Shown piece after piece: positions 1-7,751 of a DNA stretch of 12,007 nt (within the stretch, counting starts at the first letter, position 1; every line of letters begins with the position of its first letter). The DNA comes from Setomelanomma holmii. Its lineage: Eukaryota; Ascomycota; Dothideomycetes; Pleosporales; Phaeosphaeriaceae. The stretch covers positions 1 to 12,007 of the forward strand of contig ML978450.1 in the NCBI GenBank assembly GCA_010015745.1, given 5' to 3'. The translations under genes were made by a program, and so were the position numbers. Below the pieces are notes generated by a model. That model ran no database searches. It was not told where the DNA came from and saw only the letters and a list, made by a program, of their open reading frames with translations.

Positions 1-1464
1 AATGGACCCCCAGCCTCAGCCCTTCGCAAAGCAGTCACTACCTGCATAATGCCATGTCTCCTCTACAGAGCAGAAGCATGGTTTGAAGGTCGCACTAAGA
101 ACCCTCTAACTAATCAATCAGATCTACCGCCCGTAGTCAGTACTAGGATTAGCTGGCACCTTAAAGCCCTTAACTAGACACTTACTATCGCGGCTCGCGC
201 TATCCTCCCTGCTTAGAAAACCTATCTAGGATGGGCACTCTTTCAAGACGCTGGCTTACTATCAGCACTTATTATGCTAGAAGAAGCAAAGCTAAGATTC
301 GCTATGCATCTGCAAGTAGTTGATAAGAACCACCTACTTACAGCCAGGATCAAGATCTTAGTGATACTGAGGGGCAGGGGAGCTAGAGGTTTACAGAAGC
401 CGCACTCCAAAGTCTAGCAACTTGGGATGATTCTTTCTATCATTCCTAGACACACCCTCATAGCGCCGCACTACTCTCTAGGGTGCCGCACTAACCTAAC
501 AAACAGCATAGCTAAGGCTGAGGCCGCTAAATCATTCACAAAGTAGTAGGATACCCTTACCTACCAAGACGTTACTATCTTCTCTGATAGATCAGAACAG
601 CGCACTAACAGCGAACGCTTTGTTACCTATAGCTACGCCATATACCAGGCCCGGACACAGATTGCCACAGGGAGGGGATTGCTGAATCCCCAATCCTATG
701 TGTTTAATGCTGAAGCAGTGGGTGCTTGGAGGGGCCTCCAGCACGCCATCAGACTAGCCCCCTATGGCCACCGCAGGCTATGGATGTGCATTGACTCAAC
801 GTCAGTTATCTGGGGTATACGGGGCAACGCTCCTACATCGTCACAGTAGGCATTCCTTAAGTGCCAGACAGCAATGGCAGTCTTTAACATACAAGTGCGC
901 TAGTCGCTAGGCCACACTAGGATTATTAGGAATAAGGCAGCAGACCGCCTTGCTGATACTAAAGCAAAAGCACCTAGCCAGCCTTATGGCATAGCTGCGG
1001 AACCGACAGCATCTGGGATACGTTCAATCGCTAAGTCCCTGCTCAACGCTGCTAGGCAGTGCTGGTGGGATCAAAAGCGGACACAAATGTCAGCCTGGTA
1101 CCAGCAATAGGAACTACCCTATCAAACCACAAAGACACCAATCGAACTGATGCTGCCGCGCCCTATCCTTGCCTATCTGCTGGCTATCTAGACACGACAC
1201 AGGGACTTTGCATAGTACCACATCAAATTCAAACACAACACAGCTGAATTAAACTGCTCTTGTGGGCGACTTAAAACACCTGAGTACATGCTCTTCTGCA
1301 GAAAGACAAGACGCTCTTTTAGCAGGTGGCCGCTCTGACCCTTCAGCCCCCTAAGCAACATTGAAGAGGCTGTCAGATACCTCAAGGTTCTACTTACTGA
1401 GCCTGAACACTTCAAAACACTCTTGGAGACCACTAAGTACTTCACATCAATCTGCCGGCGGTAA
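1..1464 (+). pseudogene. Non-LTR (LINE, I/Tad1-like) retrotransposon ORF2, 3' part, degraded
   Basis: One reading frame (codons starting at base 1) can be followed to TAA at 1462-1464 and is broken by eleven in-frame stops: ten TAG, one TGA and no TAA. The second half is an RNase H domain. The four acidic catalytic positions are still present: Asp at 586 (FSDRS), Glu at 712 (NAEAVGAW), Asp at 793 (CIDSTSVIWG) and Asp at 943 (NKAADRLAD). Downstream is the C-terminal Cys motif of this LINE group, CSCGRLKTPEYMLFC (from 1255), where the usual His appears as Tyr, as a CAC-to-TAC change would give. The frame ends with the conserved tail AVRYLKVLLTEPEHF. The first 500 bases correspond to the region after the RT catalytic core. 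The RT core and ORF1 lie outside the window. The element is inactive. Family-level assignment is from motif memory, not a search. Confidence 0.88.
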
Positions 1465-1912
1465 TCCCAGGTATCTACCAGAATGGTCTAGCACGCCAAA
1501 ATACAGCAATGAGCAGCCAAAGCTGCCTATTTGTGACCCCGTCAAAGTTGCAGCATTACAAAGCACAGCACTAAGCGGCCAAGGCTACTTAAGTGTGCTA
1601 ATTAGTCCCTTACTTATCCCTTCTGCAAGAAGAAACATAACACACAAGCCCTCTTATTTGTCACCTTTATACCCCCTCCTCCAGCTTTAATGCTAACGCC
1701 CTAGGCCCACTAGCCCTAGAACAAGAGCTCTGCTTTATTGCTCAACACATCCCTGGCCCTATGGCCCAGAACCTAGATAGAGTCTTTTCAACTGGCGGAA
1801 ATTACCCTACCAGACTGCACACACTGCCAACACCCAAAGAATAGGAGCACCTGACTAGTCAGGGCGCTACCCGTCTTTCATAACCCCTGGGAGGCTTTCA
1901 TAGGACGTTAAA
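1465..1912 (+). other. 3'UTR of the LINE element
   Basis: This non-coding stretch runs from the ORF2 stop to the simple-repeat tail. It has the same CTAG-rich composition as the ORF. It contains a perfect 14-bp palindrome, CCTGACTAGTCAGG, at 1850-1863. Small open frames here (for example 1361-1690) show no family features. Extent is inferred from position. Confidence 0.6.
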
Positions 1913-1946
1913 CAATACATATATACATACATACATACACAATACA
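1913..1946 (+). repeat. (TACA/ATAC)n tail, probable LINE 3' end
   Basis: A short microsatellite of ATACAT/ACATAC units lies directly after the LINE 3'UTR. LINEs of this type often end in a simple repeat rather than poly(A), so this is probably the insertion's 3' boundary. The matching target duplication would be left of the window and cannot be checked. Confidence 0.6.
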
Positions 1947-1976
1947 ACCTCAGTTCAATCCTTCAATTCTTCCTGC

Positions 1977-2395
1977 ATGCGCACTGTTTACTTCACCGCG
2001 ACAGATGGCTTACCTGTTGTAAGTCGCTGGGTTACTGATGTTGAACTTCGTCATCCCGACAGCTCCGGTGTATGCGAAGTAGCACGATGTATCCGTCGAT
2101 GGGTGCGTGGAAGCTACTCATCAAGGAACAATGCGATATGGTTATTGGCCATGTCAAGGGCTGTCGTTAAAGCTGCGGACCATGCTTGGTAGTGACTCAG
2201 TCGTGGCTTAAGCAAGTTAGCCTCAAACCGTGTCACATTTGTAGTCTTGTGCACCGCTGGTGTGGATACCTTATGGAAGATAAGGAGCGACACGAGCTAG
2301 TTTACTTGGCGACGGGGCTGGTTGCATTTAGATTTAGGGTATTCAGAGATCTGGAAGAAGCCGAGGCGGATCATGGCCTATCGCCTCCGCGTTAG
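1977..2395 (+). pseudogene. Unrecognised, possibly decayed small gene
   Basis: An ATG at 1977 opens a 71-codon frame (starting MRTVYFTATDGLP). A perfect GTAAGT donor follows the codons for GLPV, with an ACTGAT branch-like site and a CCGACAG acceptor 44 bp later. Using that intron changes frame into one reading MGAWKLLIKEQCDMVIGHVK, then a TAA, and then the same frame stays open to the TAG ending at 2395 (SLKPCHICSLVHRWCG, then an acidic ELVYLATGL...EEAEADHG stretch). The Cys/His spacing hints at a small metal site, but I recognise no family. It could equally be chance open frames in single-copy DNA between two transposons. Confidence 0.2.
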
Positions 2396-2940
2396 TGTAT
2401 TGATAGTGTAAGACGATGTGTTGGGCTCGGACTGCGCCAAACCTCGCAATACTGAGGCATAGCATATACAGTACGCCTCACTGGAGCTAAGTCCCAGGCT
2501 GTGTAAGCTTACAAAATCACGACGCTGAAGTGCACTGTGCTGGGCACAAGATCTCGTAACGCGAAAAACTCCGAGGATGCACACACTACTTAAACAAAGT
2601 CTATCTAATGCTTAGGACTGTGTTCTCTCTGGGAAGATCATCGTACTAATTCTCCGAAACTATAAAACGCGCAGATGGCTGTAGGGGAGTAGCTTTGGAT
2701 GTCGTGCATAAAGTGATCAACAACATCACCGAGATCCCGAGATTTATCCTGTGACTAAATAGCCGAAGGAAAAGATATCTTAAGGTTAGAAATAAGTCAG
2801 ATATGACTCTGCAGACCTGCACTGTGAAGTAATGACCTCCCATAAAAATGTTATCATCTCATGGTACTAGGGTAGTGGTGTCATCGTACTTCAAAGGTAA
2901 TGCGTCACGAGAAGTGAGTTGCGCCGCTCAAGAACATTCA
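2396..2940. other. Intergenic DNA, no gene seen
   Basis: About 545 bases with no convincing coding frame on either strand. The short minus-strand frames at 2378-2584 and 2646-2843 have no recognisable motif or introns. This is the host DNA just left of the hAT-1 insertion, and its last bases precede the target duplication. Confidence 0.5.
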
Positions 2941-2948
2941 CTGCTTGC
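2941..2948. repeat. hAT-1 target-site duplication, left copy
   Basis: CTGCTTGC here is identical to the 8 bases at 5696-5703. Eight base pairs is the diagnostic duplication length for hAT transposases, and each copy directly abuts a matching terminal inverted repeat. Confidence 0.93.
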
Positions 2949-2970
2949 CATAGATTTTGACTTCTGACTC
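2949..2970 (+). repeat. hAT-1 left terminal inverted repeat
   Basis: It begins CATAGA and continues TTTTGACTTCTGACTC. The reverse complement of 5674-5695 begins CATAGG and continues identically. That is 21 of 22 positions, and the single difference is the G-to-A kind that RIP would cause. Confidence 0.92.
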
Positions 2971-3066
2971 AGTCAAATCAAACAATTAGAGTCATAGTCA
3001 AGTCAAATCCAGTCAGCCAAAGTCAAAGTCAAGTCAAGTCAAATCAAATCAGAAATCAGAAGTCAA
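2971..3066. repeat. hAT-1 left subterminal repeat cluster (GTCAA motifs)
   Basis: Many copies of AGTCAAATCA, AGTCAAGTCAA and AGTCAAAG occur in direct orientation. The subterminal string GTCATAGTCAA recurs at the right end (about 5624-5634). Such clusters are typical binding sites of hAT transposases. The role is inferred. Confidence 0.7.
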
Positions 3067-3080
3067 CTACTGTATGTTTC

Positions 3081-3409
3081 TTAGGCTACAAATAGGCTGC
3101 CCCTGGCCTCGCTGTCGCTGTCTTGATTGTCAATGTAGTTAGCTGACAGTGCGTGAGCAACTCCGCGATGCAGCCAATCCTTTAACAACTCAGAGCACTT
3201 GATAGTGTTAGCACTAAGCTGAGATTGCTCCCACGAAGTCGTCTGTCTCGCCTTGCTGAATGTCTGCTCTAATTCAGCGCTCATCGCAAAGGCTGAGAGC
3301 ACGTCAACTGCGAGTTGTGACAGGGCTGGAAACGTTTGTCGCTGTGTAGGCTGTGTCTACCACTCAACAACGCTCATTTGTCTCCCTTCCAGCACTAGCA
3401 GTTAACTTA
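3081..3409 (-). pseudogene. hAT-1 transposase, C-terminal (hATC dimerisation) part
   Basis: On the minus strand the frame ending in a stop at 3081 reads the hATC signature. It has a tryptophan pair whose second codon is now TAG, then QRQTFPALSQLAVDVLSAF, AMSAELEQTFSKAR, SWEQSQLSANTIK and ELLKDWLHRG. In the hAT family this domain (MSAE.ER.FS...) mediates transposase dimerisation. The tail after GVAHALS is acidic (DNQDSDSEARGS). The frame can be followed upstream through EGRQMSVVEW to about 3409, where the terminus of hAT-2 begins. The catalytic core should precede this but is absent. It is separated by the nested element from its N-terminal part at 4762-5508. Confidence 0.85.
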
Positions 3410-3425
3410 TGTCAGCCTGGCACTC

Positions 3426-3450
3426 TAGTTCACAAGGTACATGTGAACTA
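3426..3450. repeat. Subterminal palindrome of hAT-2
   Basis: Perfect inverted repeat TAGTTCACA / TGTGAACTA with a 7-nt spacer, 16 bp inside the terminus. The second copy (11775-11800) keeps the arms, with an altered outer base pair (C:G), and has a different spacer. It probably serves as a transposase-binding or hairpin site. The role is inferred. Confidence 0.7.
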
Positions 3451-3497
3451 CATCTCTCATGTGACTTCACGTTACTTGCTTACTCATCTTGGTTGTG

Positions 3498-3505
3498 TAT
3501 ATAAA
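3498..3505 (+). promoter_or_regulatory. TATA box of hAT-2
   Basis: TATATAAA lies 76 bp upstream of the ATG at 3581 and is followed by a pyrimidine-rich leader. The same sequence, TATATAA, is kept in the reverse-oriented copy at 11719-11725, which supports it as a conserved promoter element. Confidence 0.6.
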
Positions 3506-3580
3506 CGCTCTCTATTGCTCGCTCAATACAACAACCTTCTGCTTCCTTCATGTCTGCTCTGTTCTCTCACATCTGACACA

Positions 3581-4572
3581 ATGGAACGAGGTGCCGATGT
3601 GACCTCGTTACAGTTAATACAATTGCTGACGCTGACGCAATCGCAACTGTTTGCGGCAACAGGCCCCCAGACGCGCCTACCTAGACGAGGTCAGGTAGGC
3701 TATCAGCAGCTAACTAGGCGGTGATAACTGAGTATATTGACGTCCTCTAGCCGCTAAAGGCGGCTACAGAACTGCTTAAAGGGCGCAGTAGGCATAGTAG
3801 GTTTGGCACTATATATGAGATTATACCAGTATTTAAGCACCTCCTTAAGCGCCTTAAGGAGGCCGCTAAGCTATACAAAAACGTTAACTACAACGCCTAC
3901 AACAAAGCTCCTAAAGATCACCTTATAATTAACATCAAGTTAGTCTAGAATAAGGCGAACGCGTACTATAAGAAGCTCAATGACTCGCCTGCGTACTACG
4001 CCGCTGTCTGCCTCCATCTATACTACAAGAACTACTGCGAGACTAGCTGGGCCAGCAAACCTAGGTAGCTTGAGGCTGCTAACGCTGGCTTTCAGCGGCT
4101 ATAGGTGACGCACAAGGGGCTCTTACTGCAGTCATCTTGCCTAAAGGCGCCCGCTTTAAGCAGTATTAGTGACTTAATTGCTGCAATTACTGACGCTGAT
4201 CGTAACTGCAAGGAGGACCTTAATAAGTACAAACGCTAGAAGGGATATAAGCTAAAGTAGACGCAGGAGCAATATAACAAGAGCCTTAACCTTGTAACGT
4301 ACTAGTACAAGCTACGCTAAAAGTACCTAGAGTTGTCGCGCTTTGCGCTTGATATACTTACAATCCTAGCCTTAAGCTGTGACTGTAAGCGTATGTTTAG
4401 CGAGCTTAGCGACCTCCTAGAGCCTAAGAGGCGCAATATTAGGCCACAATTGCTGGCAGCAATACAACTAGTGAGGTCGTGGGTAAGAGCTGGCTTCAAG
4501 CCCGCAGGGGCGGGCGACGACGACGACGTTACTGACGAGGGCATCACGATTCAATACAATATACAAGACTAG
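3581..4572 (+). pseudogene. hAT-2 transposase, N-terminally deleted and stop-ridden
   Basis: An ATG at 3581 in good context opens 47 codons (MERGADVTSLQLIQ...) ending at 3724. From 3724 a different frame carries the C-terminal half of a fungal hAT transposase. In order it reads EYIDVL.PLKAATELLKGR, FGTIYEIIPVFKHLLK, the hAT stretch KLNDSPAYYAAVCLHLYYKN, and the dimerisation domain LSRFALDILTILALSCDCKR followed by MFSELSDLLEPKRRNI and QLLAAIQLVRSW. It then has an acidic GDDDDVTDEG tail and a TAG at 4570-4572. The second frame contains seven internal TAG and one TAA, most TAGs falling where this family has Trp (for example before NKANAYYKKL and LEAANAGF). The N-terminal zinc finger and first part of the catalytic core are missing, so it is a dead, internally deleted copy. 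Confidence 0.85.
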
Positions 4573-4589
4573 GACGCTCTATAGCACTA

Positions 4590-4761
4590 ATCCAGGTATA
4601 AGAACGTCTATATACGATTACAATCTAATTAATCTAATTAATCAAACTGCAATCTAGACTCTCATTCATAATGACTAAATCAATCAATCTAATCAGAGCC
4701 TCCTAGAAACCTCAATCAATCTAATCTGAGACCCCAAATTTGATTGATTTGATTGTTGACA
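4590..4761. repeat. hAT-2 3' subterminal region, AATCAATC / ATTAATC repeats
   Basis: AT-rich DNA between the transposase stop and the right terminus, full of CAATCAATCTAATC and TCTAATTAATC units in direct orientation. It ends in TTGATTGTTGACA. The region at 9301-9446 has the same style and the same terminal sequence. Confidence 0.6.
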
Positions 4762-5508
4762 ACTGTGGTGAGGATAAGCGCGCAGGATTCCTTAGAAACT
4801 ACTGACTTATGTGATAGACTGTACGCTGTAACAAAGCAAGCAAGGGCATTCCTGAAGTCTTGCTTCTAAGCAGCATTGCGAAGGATTGTTATAGTTTCCT
4901 CATGCTTGAACTTAGCTTCCTTTGCAGCTATGCTGTAAAGCTCTTGCTGCAGGCTGTTAGCTTGTGCAATAGTAGAAGGGGTCTCTAAATATCTTCTAAC
5001 AAAGATAGCATGTTACTAGAGGTGTGCAGTAGCATTGCCTAATAAGCCTTTCTACTCACAGTTGTCATCTGCGCATTAGAAGATCTTATAACTATGATCG
5101 TCCTTGATAGGCTTGTATAGCAGCCTTTATAGTAAGTGCTTCTATACTGTCTTGTTCTTCTGCCCTGCGCCTCTGTGCAGAGTACTGCTTTGTCTCTTCC
5201 GCTTGAGAAATTGCGTACTAGTCAAAGTAGCAGGGGTGATTAGCCTAGGCGTTAGCATAGAAGGCACAGTAGACTGGCTTTCTACTGGTAGAATGCTGTT
5301 GCTGTTGCTGTCATTGTTGTAGAAGAAGGCGGCGAGTGTCTCGTTGATATCATTATCAGGGAAGCTGGGGCTGTTGTAGTCTTCTACAGGCTCAAATTCC
5401 TCCTCTAACAGTGCAATTGATGCTGGCAAGTTATTATAGATGTTATCTTTGTTAGGTACAGTGAATGTCTGTGTTGCGCCACTCCTCTAGGGTTGATTGG
5501 CTATAATA
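4762..5508 (-). pseudogene. hAT-1 transposase, N-terminal part
   Basis: The minus-strand frame includes an open stretch at 5142-5429 (LPASIALLEEEFEPVEDYNS...). It leads into a basic segment (FLKRKRQSSTLHRGAGQKN), then a BED-finger-like C...C...HL..H pattern (CADDNC, then GNATAHL before a stop pair and H). It ends in FRNALACFVTAYSLSHKSVV and SKESCALIL, which resembles the start of the hAT RNase H-like domain. In-frame TAG and TAA codons interrupt it. It stops at the right terminus of hAT-2 (4761). The start codon is not clear. A TATATTATA/CCAAT-containing stretch upstream (about 5490-5515) could be the old promoter. Assigned to hAT-1 by strand, position and domain order. Confidence 0.65.
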
Positions 5509-5598
5509 TATCAGGTGTATTCACCTTAGAATGCCTCACAAGACTGATTTTGCAAGGACTGCCATGCCGCTAAGGAAGGGCTGTGATTGATTCGACTT

Positions 5599-5673
5599 CG
5601 TTAGTCAAATTATGAATGCCAAAGTCATAGTCAAATCAGTCAAGTCAAGTTAGGTTTGATTTGATTGATTTCC
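5599..5673. repeat. hAT-1 right subterminal repeat cluster
   Basis: Repeated AGTCAAATCAGTCAAGTCAA units and a TTTGATTTGATTGATT run lie next to the right terminal repeat, mirroring the cluster at 2971-3066. Confidence 0.65.
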
Positions 5674-5695
5674 GAGTCAGAAGTCAAAACCTATG
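5674..5695 (-). repeat. hAT-1 right terminal inverted repeat
   Basis: Reverse complement of the left repeat at 2949-2970 with one mismatch. It directly abuts the second CTGCTTGC copy. Confidence 0.92.
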
Positions 5696-5703
5696 CTGCT
5701 TGC
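5696..5703. repeat. hAT-1 target-site duplication, right copy
   Basis: CTGCTTGC, identical to 2941-2948. The transposon ends only 125 bp beyond the ALDH stop codon, so the ALDH 3'UTR or terminator is next to the insertion. Confidence 0.93.
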
Positions 5704-5828
5704 TCAGAAAGTACATTAAACAACACAAGCTCAGGGTTATCATGTATGTTTATATGACTATGCTGTAGCAGAAAATCTACAGTGATTCTTTGTCAGCACA
5801 GGGCCTTGTAATCCTGAGATTGGAAGAC
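5704..5828. other. Short gap between hAT-1 and the ALDH stop
   Basis: This 125-bp stretch must include the ALDH 3'UTR and poly(A) region. No clear AATAAA is seen on the minus strand, so transcript ends may fall inside the transposon. Confidence 0.4.
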
Positions 5829-7471
5829 TTACTTGATATGCACGGACTTTGTCTGTGAATACTCTTTCAAAACCGCTTTGCCGTTCTCCCTCCCAACCCC
5901 ACTACTCTTGTACCCGCCGAAAGGTACGGTTGGGTGGAACGGCTGTGAGTTGTTGACTGTCACTGATCCCGCTTCTAGCTTCAAAGCAAACCGAATCGCA
6001 CGGTCAATGTCTTTGGTGAACACCGCCGCACCGAGGCCATACTCTGTGTCGTTCGCCTTGTGCAACACCTCGTCCTCAGTCTTGAACGTATCCACCACAA
6101 CAACCGGTCCGAATATCTCCTTTTTCACGATATCTGCATCAGCAGTCGGCTTGAAGAAGATGGTGGGTTCCACGTAGTGCCCTTTCTCGCCCCAGCTCTT
6201 GCCTCCAGTTACAGTCTCTGCCTCTTTCTTACCCTGCTCGAGGAACCTCATGACCACCTCTTTCTGCTGAGGGTGGTACAGCGGACTACTCATGGTCTTC
6301 ATATCAAAAGGATCCGCACCTAGAGTGCTAGCGTGGTGTTCGACCATTGCCTTGAGCTGCGCCAGATACGCATCCGCAATGTCCTCATGGACATAGATCC
6401 GTGTGCCGAGCACACAGCCCTGCCCGTTCAGTGCCAGGAAGCTCGCCCCCGACTGCGCTGCGTTTGCTAGATCGGCATCCGGGAAGACGATGACAGGACT
6501 CTTGCCTCCGAGCTCAAGCGTAACGCGCTTGAGGTTCGAGTTCGTGCCCGCAATTTGCACCTTTTTGCCTGTTGCTACGCTTCCTGTGAAACTAATCTTA
6601 CGGATTTTCATATGTGATGCAAGGGCTGCACCAGCCTCTCCCGCACCGACAATCACGTTGAGAACGCCTGCGGGAATGCCGGCCTCGACAGCAAGTTGGG
6701 CAAGGAAAAGCGAGCTGAAGGGATTAAATTCCGAGGCTTTGCTGATGATGACGTTGCCGGCAGCGAGTGCGGGCGCGGCTTTCATAGCAAATGTGATGAT
6801 GGGGCTGTTGAAGGCGTTGATAGCGGCGCAGATTCCGAGAGGCTCGTTACGGACGATCTGGCGAACATGTAAGCTATTTTTTCTTCTCATGAACTCATGT
6901 TAAGACGTTAACAGAGGATTTGCAAAAGGAATTGTGGGTGTATACTCTCAGAAATCCTTCCTCATCTGATGGAGCTTCTCCAACATGTTTGTCGCAGAAC
7001 CCTGCAAAATACCGAAAGAGATCCCCGGCCGTCTTTGGCTCCCACATGCCGCCGAAGAGAGCTGGCTTGCCTACTAGGATAGATTCAAGGTAACCTAGCT
7101 GCTCGGCATTCTTTTCGATGGCTGTAGCATAGTTCCAAAGATGCTCTCCACGCTTTGCCTACGACATATCAGCGAGTCTCAATGTGCGGTTAAGAGATGG
7201 TGCTTACCGGTGTCAGAGCTTGCCATTCCAGCAAACCCTTGGCGGCCGACTCGACGGCAATGTCAACATCTTCGCTGTTGGCGAAGATGAAGTCTGGTGT
7301 AGACGTAATCAGTGCCTTGGGCACAATGCATTGATCTGGGGAGAACATACCCTCCACAATAACCGAGTCATCTACAGCTGACTTCAAGGTGACCTTCTGG
7401 GTGCCCTTGGCATCCACAAACTCACCATGGATGAACTGCTGAGTCGGGATTGGGTACTTGAAAGAAGACAT
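5829..7471 (-). CDS. NAD(P)+-dependent aldehyde dehydrogenase (ALDH superfamily), four exons
   Basis: Oxidises an aldehyde to a carboxylic acid; the substrate is not predictable here. Exons on the minus strand: 7471-7351, 7293-7208, 7158-6946 and 6857-5829, 482 aa, normal ALDH length. Introns are 57, 49 and 88 bp. The first has a GTATGT donor and a CTGAT branch site, and its removal aligns DSVIVEDFIFANSEDVDIAV gap-free with the family's N-terminal region. The third is placed so that EEGFLR joins IVRNEPLGI. Catalytic features: Asn157 (AFNSP), Lys180 (ISKASE), FTGS 230-233, general base Glu255 (LELGGK), nucleophile Cys288 (GQGCVLGTR), EIFGP 387-391 and PFGGYKSSG from 452. The start is the ATG at 7471 with A at -3; a TTG three codons upstream is not needed. 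No organelle signal is seen, so it is probably cytosolic. No RIP damage. It is divergent from the SDR gene. A pyrimidine-rich leader and a CCAAT box (about 7570) lie upstream. Confidence 0.93.
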
Positions 7472-7712
7472 GATGCTCAATGGTCAACGAGTCAAACAAA
7501 CAGAGCAGAGAAAGGAGGGTTATAGCGAAGTGTAGATACATTTAATATGTAACATCTCGTCTTCCAACATAGCTACCAATCCCATCATGTCCGGGGCCCT
7601 GCCTTAGTGGGCCCAGAGCAACGGATGGCTGGACGATCCGGGCCCGGCATTCCATGCCATGCTGCGGTCTAGGTTTAGGCCTTGGTAGTGCTGAAAAGTC
7701 GGGTGGCGCATG

Positions 7713-7751
7713 CCCGAGTGCGGGGTAGCGTTACCCCGCTAATGTCTCGGG
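7713..7751. promoter_or_regulatory. Nested GC-rich inverted repeat in the ALDH/SDR divergent promoter
   Basis: A perfect 8-bp inverted repeat, GCGGGGTA / TACCCCGC with a 4-nt spacer (7720-7739), sits inside a second pair, CCCGAG (7713-7718) and CTCGGG (7746-7751). The inner arms contain GCGGGG, which fits the fungal carbon-repressor CreA consensus SYGGRG, in head-to-head orientation. It lies between two divergent genes, so it could serve both. That role is inference. A separate perfect palindrome, CCGGGCCCGG, is at 7638-7647. Confidence 0.45.

Larger units (their letters stand above)
3410..4761 (+). mobile_element. hAT-2: internally deleted hAT element nested in hAT-1
   Basis: The left terminus begins TGTCAGCCTGGCACTC. 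The right terminus, read inward, begins TGTCAACAATCAA. These share only TGTCA as an inverted repeat. The boundaries are supported because both ends recur in the composite at 9301-11816: the first 170 bp match 11647-11816 reversed, and the right end matches 9301-9313. The element lies between the two halves of the hAT-1 transposase. It keeps a promoter, leader and ATG, followed almost at once by the C-terminal half of a transposase, so the N-terminal half has been deleted. The flanking octamers (TTAACTTA and ACTGTGGT) do not match, so a simple clean insertion is not shown. Confidence 0.65.
2949..5695 (-). mobile_element. hAT-1: complete but degraded hAT DNA transposon with a second hAT inside
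   Basis: A 2747-bp element bounded by terminal inverted repeats and an 8-bp direct duplication. The transposase reads on the minus strand, with its C-terminal dimerisation domain near the left end (3081-3409) and its N-terminal region near the right end (about 4762-5508). About 340 residues of the normal hAT core are missing between the two parts. That position is occupied by the plus-strand element hAT-2. Both ends carry clustered AGTCAAATCA/GTCAAGTCAA motifs, the usual subterminal transposase-binding arrangement. Stops throughout the frame make it inactive. Boundaries are read directly from the sequence. Confidence 0.88.

Noticed and set aside
1..1464. TAG read as tryptophan by a recoded genetic code
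   Set aside because: The TAG-for-Trp pattern is seen only in dead mobile elements. The ALDH and SDR genes use TGG normally and end in TAA. Mutation of TGG in a CpA context explains it.
2971..3066. CRISPR-like array of AGTCAA repeats
   Set aside because: Units are very short, irregularly spaced and without unique spacers, and they sit beside a hAT terminus in a eukaryotic sequence.
3402..4769. 8-bp target duplication for hAT-2
   Set aside because: Octamers TTAACTTA and ACTGTGGT do not match, and small shifts of the boundaries did not give a match either.
6858..6890. ATG at 6890 as the ALDH start
   Set aside because: It lies within intron 3. The upstream exons supply the ALDH N-terminal domain and join in frame at 6946/6857.
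5833..6903. Plus-strand ORFs opposite ALDH exon 4
   Set aside because: Shadows of the intact ALDH coding strand with no motifs of their own.
7190..7480. ALDH start at 7480 and unspliced first exon
   Set aside because: The codon at 7480 is TTG. The ATG at 7471 is in frame with good context. The unspliced version adds 19 residues that do not fit the ALDH family.
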